Part shown: positions 1 to 5,023 of the stretch, in pieces | Layout: every line of letters starts with the position of its first letter | How positions within the stretch are numbered: position 1 is the stretch's first letter | Assembly: GCA_946221975.1 (NCBI GenBank) | Contig: CAMIGT010000148.1 | Span: 1 to 5,023 of the forward strand | Source: an uncultured Blastococcus sp. | GTDB lineage: Bacteria > Actinomycetota > Actinomycetes > Mycobacteriales > Antricoccaceae | Length of the DNA stretch: 5,023 nucleotides | Direction of reading: 5' to 3' | Program-made: the position numbers and the translations under genes | Notes under the pieces: generated by a model | Told to the model about the DNA's origin: nothing | Database searches by the model: none | Seen by the model: the letters and a program-made list of their open reading frames with translations, nothing else

Positions 1-278
1 GCATGACCAACGGCGAGGTGCTCCGGGTGCGGGCCGCGATGAAGCCGATCTCCACCGTCCCGCGGGCGCTGGACACCGTGGACATCGAGACCGGCGAGGC
101 GGCGGTGGCGATCAACCAGCGCTCGGACGTGTGCGCCGTGCCGGCGGCCGGTGTGGTCGCCGAGGCGATGGTCGCGCTGGTCGTCGCGGACGCGCTCGTG
201 GAGAAGTTCGGCGGCGACAACGTGGCCGAGACCAAACGCAACCTCGAGGCGTACGTCGACGCGCTGGCGGTGCGATGA
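1..278 (+). CDS. aroC: Chorismate synthase, C-terminal part (5' end outside window)
   Basis: This is the C-terminal quarter or so of chorismate synthase, the cytoplasmic FMN-dependent enzyme that converts 5-enolpyruvylshikimate-3-phosphate (EPSP) to chorismate, the last step of the shikimate pathway. About 91 residues are visible; actinobacterial family members are usually near 400 aa. The frame is open to the left edge, and the ATG at 3-5 is an internal methionine inside the conserved G-M-T-N-G-E segment, so it is not the start. Recognisable family blocks are [11 protein letters not shown] (about 35-68) and the C-terminal signature [12 protein letters not shown] (about 117-152), which carries the conserved aspartate of the active site. 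The TGA stop overlaps the aroK start in an ATGA at 275-278, implying one transcript and coupled translation. Some mycobacterial annotations call this gene aroF. Identity is secure; the missing N-terminal part cannot be judged. Confidence 0.96.
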   Translation, partial: MTNGEVLRVRAAMKPISTVPRALDTVDIETGEAAVAINQRSDVCAVPAAGVVAEAMVALVVADALVEKFGGDNVAETKRNLEAYVDALAVR

Positions 279-799
279 GCGGGGTGCGCCCGGGGCCGCG
301 GGCGGTGCTGGTCGGCGCGCCCGGCTCGGGGAAGTCGACCGTTGGCTCGTTGCTGGCCGCCCGCCTCGGCACGTCCTTCCGCGACGTCGACCAGGACATC
401 GAGACCGCCGAGGGCAAGGCGATCAGCGAGATCTTCATCGACGACGGCGAACCGCACTTCCGCGAGCTCGAGCACCGGGCCGTCGTACGAGCGCTCGACG
501 AGCACGACGGAGTGCTGTCGCTGGGCGGCGGCGCCGTCCTCGACGAGCGCACCCGCGAGGCGTTGCGTGGCCATCACGTCGTGTGGCTCGTCGTCGGGCT
601 GGCTACCGCGGCCGAGCGGGTCGGGCTCGGCACCAGCCGTCCGGTCTTGGCGCTCAACCCGCGGGCGACGCTGCGGCACCTGCTTGAGCAGCGGACCCCG
701 CTCTATGAGCAGGCCGCCGAGCTGCGCATCGAGACCGACGGCAAGAGCGCCGAGACCGTCGCCGACGAGATCGCCGTCGCGTTGGGCGCCCCGGCATGA
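275..799 (+). CDS. aroK: Shikimate kinase
   Basis: Cytoplasmic shikimate kinase, 174 aa, phosphorylates shikimate with ATP to shikimate 3-phosphate. It is a P-loop NMP-kinase-like fold of normal length (Mycobacterium tuberculosis AroK is 176 aa). Visible motifs: Walker [10 protein letters not shown] at residues 14-22; D-Q-D at 39-41, the Mg/shikimate-binding DxD; F-R-E-L-E at 62-66, whose R63 matches the shikimate-binding arginine; G-G-G at 84-86; R122 followed by proline in the lid region; and R140 in Q-R-T-P-L-Y, matching the second substrate-binding arginine. The ATG at 275 is chosen because it lies 10 residues before the first beta strand and overlaps the aroC stop. The frame stays open upstream to an ATG at 131, but that extension is an out-of-frame reading of aroC. 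No strong Shine-Dalgarno is seen (only a weak GGCGG near 266-270), consistent with translational coupling. The stop overlaps aroB by ATGA. Confidence 0.97.
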   Translation: MSGVRPGPRAVLVGAPGSGKSTVGSLLAARLGTSFRDVDQDIETAEGKAISEIFIDDGEPHFRELEHRAVVRALDEHDGVLSLGGGAVLDERTREALRGHHVVWLVVGLATAAERVGLGTSRPVLALNPRATLRHLLEQRTPLYEQAAELRIETDGKSAETVADEIAVALGAPA

Positions 800-1893
800 G
801 CGACCGAGCTGTCGTGCCGGTGGGCGGGGCGGCGCCGTACGACGTCGTCATCGGCGAGGGTGTGCGTGACGCGCTGCCGGGCATGCTCCCCGGCGCCGAC
901 CGCGTCGCGGTGATGTACGCCGCGCCCGTCGCCGACCACGCCGACGGCGTGGCCGAGGTGCTCGCCGCGGCCGGGTTCGCCGTGACCACCCTCGAGGTGC
1001 CCGACGCCGAGGCGGGTAAGCGCCTCGAGGTCGCGGGCGCCTGCTGGGACGCGCTCGGTGCCGCGGGTTTCACCCGAAACGACGCGTTGGTCGCGGTCGG
1101 CGGCGGAGCGGTCACCGACCTGGGAGGCTGGGTCGCCGCGGCCTGGCTGCGCGGCATCCGGGTGGTGCATGTGCCGACCACCCTGCTCGGGATGGTCGAC
1201 GCGGCGGTCGGCGGCAAGACCGCGATCAACACCGATGCGGGCAAGAACCTCGTCGGCGCCTTCCACCCGCCGGCGGGGGTGCTGTGCGAGCTCTCGGCGC
1301 TGCACACGCTGCCGCGCGCCGACTATGTCGCCGGGCTCGCCGAGGTCATCAAGGCCGGGTTCATCGCCGACCCGGCGATCCTGCAGCTGATCGAGTCCGA
1401 CCTCGCCGCCGCGGCCGACCCGAGCGGGCGGCACACCGCCGAGCTCGTCCAGCGCGCGATCGCGGTCAAGGCGAAGGTCGTGGGGGAGGACCTGACCGAG
1501 CAGGGGCTGCGCGAGATCCTCAACTACGGCCACACCCTCGGGCACGCGATCGAGAAGGCCGAGGCCTACCGCTGGCGGCACGGCGACGCCGTCGCGGTCG
1601 GGATGCTCTTTGCCGCGCAGCTCGGCGCACGCGCGGGAACGCTGGACGAGCCGACGGTACGCCGCCACCACGACATCATCGCCGGCGTCGGTCTGCCGAC
1701 GTCCTACGCCGGTGCCGACTTCGCCGCCTTGCGCGCGACGATGAGCGTGGACAAGAAGGCGCGCGGGCACACGCTACGATTCGTCGTGCTGGACGCCGTC
1801 GCGGCACCCCGTATCCTGACCAACCCATCCGAGGCGGTCCTCGCCGAGGCGTTCGAGAGTGTGAGCAACAGAGAGGCGAGAGAAATTGAGTGA
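796..1893 (+). CDS. aroB: 3-dehydroquinate synthase
   Basis: Cytoplasmic NAD- and divalent-metal-dependent 3-dehydroquinate synthase, 365 aa, which cyclises DAHP to 3-dehydroquinate, the second step of the shikimate pathway. Length is typical of the bacterial family. The NAD-binding glycine-rich stretch G-G-G-A-V-T-D-L-G-G is at about 102-111, followed by W-L-R-G and the hallmark block P-T-T-L-L-G-M-V-D-A with V-G-G-K-T-A-I-N (about 130-149). The three metal ligands are in place: E183 in A-E-V-I-K, H246 in N-Y-G-H-T-L-G-H, and H262 in W-R-H-G-D. Conserved D-K-K is present near residue 319. These features separate it from the related glycerol dehydrogenases and from 2-deoxy-scyllo-inosose synthases, a view the aro gene context supports. 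The ATG at 796 overlaps the aroK stop (ATGA, 796-799); the stop lies inside the start of aroQ (8-nt overlap). No defects are seen. Confidence 0.97.
   Translation: MSDRAVVPVGGAAPYDVVIGEGVRDALPGMLPGADRVAVMYAAPVADHADGVAEVLAAAGFAVTTLEVPDAEAGKRLEVAGACWDALGAAGFTRNDALVAVGGGAVTDLGGWVAAAWLRGIRVVHVPTTLLGMVDAAVGGKTAINTDAGKNLVGAFHPPAGVLCELSALHTLPRADYVAGLAEVIKAGFIADPAILQLIESDLAAAADPSGRHTAELVQRAIAVKAKVVGEDLTEQGLREILNYGHTLGHAIEKAEAYRWRHGDAVAVGMLFAAQLGARAGTLDEPTVRRHHDIIAGVGLPTSYAGADFAALRATMSVDKKARGHTLRFVVLDAVAAPRILTNPSEAVLAEAFESVSNREAREIE
1871..1876 (+). promoter_or_regulatory. Ribosome binding site for aroQ
   Basis: GAGAGG lies inside the 3' end of aroB, 9 nt before the TTG at 1886. It supports the TTG as the aroQ start, since no in-frame ATG or GTG is available nearby; the GTG at 1890 is in another frame. 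Confidence 0.6.
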
Positions 1894-2320
1894 GATCCTG
1901 ATCCTCAACGGGCCCAACCTCAACCGGCTCGGCAACCGGGAGCTGGGGATCTACGGCTCGGCGTCGTACGACGATCTCGTGCAGTTCTGCCAGGACGCCG
2001 GCGAGGCCGTTGGCCGCACGGTCGAGGTGCGCCAGACCAACGACGAGGGCGAGATGATCGACTGGCTGCACGAGGCGGCCGACCTGGAGACTCCCGTCGT
2101 ACTCAACCCTGGCGCGTGGGGGCACTACTCCTACGCGCTGCGCGACGCGTGCGCGATGCTGACCGCGCCGCTGGTCGAGGTGCACATCAGCAACATCCAC
2201 GCCCGCGAGTCGTTCCGCCACCACTCGGTCATCTCACCGGTCGCGCGCGGCGTCATCGCCGGGCTCGGCGTCGAGGGGTACGCCGACGCCATTCAGGCGA
2301 TCGTCCGCTTCACCGCCTGA
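1886..2320 (+). CDS. aroQ: 3-dehydroquinate dehydratase, type II
   Basis: Cytoplasmic type II dehydroquinase, 144 aa, removes water from 3-dehydroquinate to give 3-dehydroshikimate by anti elimination; the family forms dodecamers. Length matches (M. tuberculosis enzyme about 147 aa, where the gene is called aroD). Signature N-G-P-N-L-N-R-L-G is at 8-16. Residues matching the known active site are N11, R18, the catalytic Y23 in I-Y-G, N74 in L-N-P-G-A, E98 and the general acid H100 in E-V-H-I-S-N, and R111 in F-R-H-H-S. H80 and S82 of the substrate-binding segment are kept, but the segment reads A-W-G-H-Y-S-Y rather than the more usual A-x-T/S-H-T/Y-S. The TTG start at 1886 places the protein's first strand (E-I-L-I-L) at the right distance, has a Shine-Dalgarno 9 nt upstream, and overlaps aroB by 8 nt. 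It is the last gene of the cluster; the next gene is convergent. Confidence 0.96.
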   Translation: MSEILILNGPNLNRLGNRELGIYGSASYDDLVQFCQDAGEAVGRTVEVRQTNDEGEMIDWLHEAADLETPVVLNPGAWGHYSYALRDACAMLTAPLVEVHISNIHARESFRHHSVISPVARGVIAGLGVEGYADAIQAIVRFTA

Positions 2321-2347
2321 GCACCGCGCCGGGGTCAGCGACGGTGC
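2321..2347. terminator. Possible weak hairpin between convergent operons
   Basis: GCACCG at 2321-2326 and its reverse complement CGGTGC at 2342-2347 could form a 6-bp stem with a 15-nt loop, starting directly after the aroQ stop and running into the last codons of the convergent small gene. There is no U-tract on either strand and the stem is short, so it is a poor match to an intrinsic terminator. In DNA this rich in G and C such a repeat can easily be chance. It is listed because it is the only candidate in the 14-nt gap between the two units. Confidence 0.2.
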
Positions 2348-2589
2348 CGGGGCTGTAGCGCCGCGCGCCGGGCCTGCTCACCCTCGGGAGTGTCGGGGTA
2401 GATGCTGCGCGTCTCGGCGCGCGTGTAGGTCCGCGGGAACCAGTCACGCGGGCGCACCTTGGGCAGGATCTTCGCCACGGCGAGCGCGACATACATGACC
2501 GTGTTGATCGCGACGAACGACGACAGCACCATGAACCACGTCGTCTGCAACACCGATTCGGGCAGGATCGCGGCGAGTACGTCGATCAT
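2335..2589 (-). CDS. Small single-pass membrane protein of unknown function
   Basis: An 84-aa protein I do not recognise. A hydrophobic stretch at about residues 18-42 (W-F-M-V-L-S-S-F onward) is long enough for one transmembrane helix. It is followed by a basic, tyrosine- and proline-containing tail of about 40 residues (K40, K44, R46, R48, then R-D-W-F-P-R-T-Y-T-R and I-Y-P-D-T-P-E-G). The positive-inside rule predicts the N-terminus outside and the tail in the cytoplasm. No signal-peptidase site, lipobox or enzyme motif is seen. The ATG overlaps the stop of the glycosyltransferase gene (ATGA read on the minus strand, 2586-2589) and has its own GGAG Shine-Dalgarno, which makes it a likely real, co-translated gene. 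Its place directly after a membrane glycosyltransferase resembles small synthase partners such as PgaD or IcaD, but those have two helices and no sequence similarity is claimed. Confidence 0.8.
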   Translation of the reverse strand: MIDVLAAILPESVLQTTWFMVLSSFVAINTVMYVALAVAKILPKVRPRDWFPRTYTRAETRSIYPDTPEGEQARRAALQPRHRR

Positions 2590-4040
2590 CGGCGGACTCC
2601 GTCGGCGACGGTCGTCCGGCCGTCGGCGTTAGTGACCACGTGCCGCCACCGTGCCTCGCGCCGCATCAGGATGTCACCGACACCCTTGACGAAGACGACG
2701 TTGAGGAACATCGCGTAGAACAGCTCGGGAAACAGCGTCACCGCGAGCAGCCGGGCGCGCCAGCCGCCGGCCCACACGGTGATGACGCGTTCCACGACGA
2801 AGAACAACCCGATGCCGAGCCAGAACGGAAACCAGACCCACTCATCCAACGCGAGCAGCATGACGGCAAAGAGCAGGAAGTAGCTCAGTAACGCGATCAC
2901 GCCGTACCCGATGCCGAGCTGCTGCGACCAGTAGCGCGCCGTCTGGGCCGTGACGCCGTAGGCGCCGAGGTTTTCCAACGCGCCGCGCTGCCAGCGCAGT
3001 CGCTGTGCCCACAGCGAGCGCCAGGTCGGCATCACCTCGGTGACCACCGTGCACTCCCTCGGGGAGATGATCAGCGCGCCGAGCGACTTCAGCGCGATGG
3101 TGATCTCGTTGTCCTCGGTGAGTGCCGCCGTGTCGTAGACGTCGCCGCGCCGTCCGGGGATCAGCGAGCCGCGGGAGTCGGCGACCACCTTCATCGCGCG
3201 CGAGCGAAACACCGACGCGGTGCCGGTCAGCACGAAGACCCGCCCGCGGCGACGGGCGATCTCGCGGGCGTAGCGGGTGTACTCGTTGCGCTGGAACTGA
3301 CCGACGAGCCCGCCGCCTTCCTCGCCGTAGAAGAGCCCGCCCACGGCCATCAGCGCGCGGTCCTGGGTAAACCGCGCGCGGGCGGCGGCGAGATACCCCT
3401 GGTCGAGCACGGTGTCGGCGTCCATCACCAGCACGGTGTCGTTCTCGCCCAGGGTCGGCAGCAGGGCGGCCAGCGCCTGGTTGAGCGCGCCACCTTTCTT
3501 GTGGGCGTTGTCGACCGAGCGGAAGACGTCGGCCCCGGCGGCGCGCGCGAGGTCCTCGGTGGCGTCGGTGCAGTTGTCGGCCACGACGATGATCCGCTCG
3601 GGCGCGTCGTGCTGGCGCTGCAGGGAGGCGAGCGTGTCGCTGATCCTGTCGGCCTCGTTGTGGGCCGGGATCACCGCGGTGACGGTCACCGGTCCGTGAT
3701 AGACCCCGCGGGTCGCGTCCATCACCGGACGAGGGGCGAGCGGCAGCGCCTGCGCGTTCGTCGAACGCCGGTAGAGGGTGCTGATCCGCCATTCGATGCC
3801 CGCCACCGCAGCCGCGAGCAGCAGCGCGACGGCGACCGCGACAAGCACGGCCTGCAGCGAGGGCGCCACGGTGTCGTAGACGAAATCCCAGATGCCGAAC
3901 AGCACGCCGTGCTGCTGCACGGACGGGCGGGTGGGCTCGAGCAGCGCGAGCGCGATCCACAGGACCACGCCGGCCGCGAGCGCCATACCGAGTACGACGA
4001 TGCCGATGCCGCGCCCGAAGCCACCCTTGCGACGGTTCAT
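2586..4040 (-). CDS. Membrane glycosyltransferase, family 2, processive type
   Basis: A 484-aa integral membrane glycosyltransferase of family GT2, cellulose-synthase/hyaluronan-synthase/PgaC-like. It probably polymerises a sugar from a nucleotide-sugar donor and exports the chain; donor and product cannot be read from the sequence. Order: membrane helices at about 12-34 and 62-82; GT-A domain at about 118-350; then two or three hydrophobic segments at about 375-398, 401-423 and 431-454; and a short basic C-terminus. Motifs: V-I-P-A-H-N-E at 123-129, A-D-N-C-T-D at 154-159, K-K-G-G-A-L-N at 181-187, metal-binding D-A-D at 207-209, T-E-D with candidate catalytic base D310, and Q-R-L-R-W at 346-350, the Q(Q/R)xRW motif of processive enzymes. 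No PilZ domain follows. The ATG is supported by a GAAGGGA Shine-Dalgarno 7 nt upstream and overlaps the stop of the preceding c-di-GMP gene. Role as a polysaccharide synthase is inference; the family assignment is firm. Confidence 0.93.
   Translation of the reverse strand: MNRRKGGFGRGIGIVVLGMALAAGVVLWIALALLEPTRPSVQQHGVLFGIWDFVYDTVAPSLQAVLVAVAVALLLAAAVAGIEWRISTLYRRSTNAQALPLAPRPVMDATRGVYHGPVTVTAVIPAHNEADRISDTLASLQRQHDAPERIIVVADNCTDATEDLARAAGADVFRSVDNAHKKGGALNQALAALLPTLGENDTVLVMDADTVLDQGYLAAARARFTQDRALMAVGGLFYGEEGGGLVGQFQRNEYTRYAREIARRRGRVFVLTGTASVFRSRAMKVVADSRGSLIPGRRGDVYDTAALTEDNEITIALKSLGALIISPRECTVVTEVMPTWRSLWAQRLRWQRGALENLGAYGVTAQTARYWSQQLGIGYGVIALLSYFLLFAVMLLALDEWVWFPFWLGIGLFFVVERVITVWAGGWRARLLAVTLFPELFYAMFLNVVFVKGVGDILMRREARWRHVVTNADGRTTVADGVRR
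2597..2600 (-). promoter_or_regulatory. Ribosome binding site for the small membrane protein
   Basis: On the minus strand GGAG is followed by a 7-nt spacer and then the ATG at 2589-2587. It lies within the last codons of the glycosyltransferase gene and supports independent as well as coupled translation of the small gene. Confidence 0.6.
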
Positions 4041-5023
4041 GCACGGATCCCTTCGGCCAGCTCTCGCGGCTGGTCGGACGATTTGCCACTGGGATCGAGC
4101 TCTGGCGCTCGGACTGGTTCGGAGGAGCGCGCCCCGCCGGATTGGTCCGCGGGGGTGAGGTAGCGCGAGATGAACTCATCGAGCGGCACTGGCGGGCCGA
4201 TGGCGAACCCTTGCGCGCCGTGCATCCCCAGCTCGCGCACGACCTGCAGGGCGTCATCCGAAGACACCCACTCGGCGATGGTCCGCACCCCGAGGTCGTT
4301 GGTCAGCCCGACGATGGAGCGCAGCACGGCGAGGTCGCGGGGATCGCGATGCGCGTTGGCGACGAGCTCGCCGTCGATCTTCACCCAGTCGAAACTGATG
4401 TGCTTGAGGTAGTGGAACGACCCGAACCCGGCGGCGAAGTCGTCGAGCGCGAGCTCGACACCGAGCTCACGCATCCGGTCGGCAAAGTCGCGGGCCACGG
4501 CGATGTCCTGCCCGGCCGCGCTCTCGGTGATCTCCACGACCAGCTCGCCGCGGCGTACGCCGACCTCGTCGATGACCGCGCGCAACGCCTCGTCGACGAG
4601 CGGACTGCCCAGCGAGCGGGCCGAGAGGTTGAGGCCGATCTCGAACCCGGGTGCGTGCTCGCGCAGCGCGCGCAGCATGGGAACGGTGTGCCGGATGACC
4701 CACGTGTCCAGCTCGGCGATGAGCCCGGCGCGTTCGGCGATGTAGATGAACCGCCCGGGGTGCACCAGCTCGCCGCCGTCGGCGAGGCGCACGAGCGCCT
4801 CGGCGCCGCTGACCCGTCCGGCGCCGACGTCGTAGATGGGCTGCAGGTGCAGCTCGAACAGCCCCTCGCGCAGCGCGCGTTCGAGCCGGTCCTTCCACGC
4901 CATCCGCACCCCGGCGCGCGGCTGGTCGCTGTCGTCCTCGGCGAGTACGACGTACCCGTTGCGGCCGGCGTCCTTCGCGTCGTAGAGCAGGCTGTCGCCG
5001 AGCGCCATCGGATCGGCGCCGCG
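4037..5023 (-). CDS. GGDEF-EAL cyclic-di-GMP enzyme, C-terminal part (5' end outside window)
   Basis: The last 328 residues of a protein that runs off the right edge; the ATG at 5008-5006 is internal. Fragment residues 1-26 (R-G-A-D-P, then L-L-Y-D-A-K-D-A-G-R-N-G) are the end of a GGDEF diguanylate cyclase domain. Residues about 45-290 form a full EAL phosphodiesterase domain, which linearises c-di-GMP to pGpG. All residues needed for catalysis in the EAL protein RocR have counterparts at nearly identical spacing: E75 in E-A-L-V-R, N132, E164 and E167 in E-I-T-E, D194-D195, K215 in V-K-I-D-G, E251 in A-E-W-V, Q271 in A-Q-G-F. Loop 6 reads D-D-F-A-A-G-F-G-S-F, with alanine at the usual first glycine. 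A polar tail of about 38 residues follows. The GGDEF active-site motif and any sensor domain lie outside the window, so cyclase activity is unknown. The stop overlaps the glycosyltransferase start (ATGA), suggesting shared control of synthesis. Confidence 0.94.
   Translation of the reverse strand, partial: RGADPMALGDSLLYDAKDAGRNGYVVLAEDDSDQPRAGVRMAWKDRLERALREGLFELHLQPIYDVGAGRVSGAEALVRLADGGELVHPGRFIYIAERAGLIAELDTWVIRHTVPMLRALREHAPGFEIGLNLSARSLGSPLVDEALRAVIDEVGVRRGELVVEITESAAGQDIAVARDFADRMRELGVELALDDFAAGFGSFHYLKHISFDWVKIDGELVANAHRDPRDLAVLRSIVGLTNDLGVRTIAEWVSSDDALQVVRELGMHGAQGFAIGPPVPLDEFISRYLTPADQSGGARSSEPVRAPELDPSGKSSDQPRELAEGIRA
4048..4054 (-). promoter_or_regulatory. Ribosome binding site for the glycosyltransferase
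   Basis: GAAGGGA on the minus strand, 7 nt before the ATG at 4040-4038, and inside the last codons of the upstream c-di-GMP gene. It fixes the start of the glycosyltransferase and is the best Shine-Dalgarno match I found before any start in the window. Confidence 0.65.

Noticed and set aside
131..274. N-terminal extension of aroK to an upstream ATG at 131
   Set aside because: The extra 48 residues are mostly R and G and are an out-of-frame reading of the aroC C-terminus. Family length and the ATGA overlap favour the start at 275.
703..1770. Long open frame on the minus strand (355 codons) opposite aroK and aroB
   Set aside because: It lies antisense to two secure enzymes, its translation is rich in R, G, D and H with no domain I can recognise, and long antisense frames are common in high-GC DNA because stop codons are rare.
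3501..4163. 220-codon plus-strand frame opposite the glycosyltransferase
   Set aside because: It is antisense to a gene with clear motifs, and its low-complexity R/G/D/H-rich translation has no family features and no supporting ribosome site that I could identify.
2842..4257. 471-codon minus-strand frame overlapping the glycosyltransferase and EAL genes
   Set aside because: It is an out-of-frame reading of both genes, with the arginine- and alanine-rich composition typical of shifted high-GC codons. The competing frames carry clear GT2 and EAL motifs.
1..5023. CRISPR arrays, tRNA or rRNA genes, insertion sequences, riboswitches
   Set aside because: Nearly all bases are within recognised coding genes, the only gap is 14 nt, and I saw no regularly spaced repeats, transposase motifs or structured RNA signatures.

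Overview
The window is about 70% GC by eye, is almost entirely coding, and carries a shikimate-pathway cluster in the order aroC-aroK-aroB-aroQ. This order, the type II dehydroquinase and the base composition point to an actinomycete (Actinomycetota). Genus cannot be told from the sequence alone.

Positions 1-2320, plus strand: the 3' end of chorismate synthase (aroC, cut by the window edge), then complete shikimate kinase (aroK), 3-dehydroquinate synthase (aroB) and type II 3-dehydroquinate dehydratase (aroQ). All junctions overlap: ATGA at aroC/aroK and aroK/aroB, and 8 nt at aroB/aroQ, where aroQ uses a TTG start. Together they supply four of the seven steps from DAHP synthesis to chorismate: AroB closes the ring, AroQ dehydrates, AroK phosphorylates shikimate and AroC makes chorismate.

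Positions 2321-2334: a 14-nt gap between two convergent transcription units, with a weak inverted repeat and no other noncoding DNA.

Positions 2335-5023, minus strand, in transcription order: the 3' part of a cyclic-di-GMP enzyme (end of a GGDEF domain plus a complete EAL domain with every catalytic residue present), a processive-type family 2 membrane glycosyltransferase of 484 aa, and an unrecognised 84-aa protein with one predicted membrane helix. These three genes are joined by ATGA overlaps, with good Shine-Dalgarno sequences before the last two. The arrangement suggests a c-di-GMP-linked polysaccharide (or other glycan) synthase with a small membrane partner. This is the most interesting part of the window. 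The role is inferred from motifs and gene order, and the product is unknown. Promoters of both units lie outside the window.
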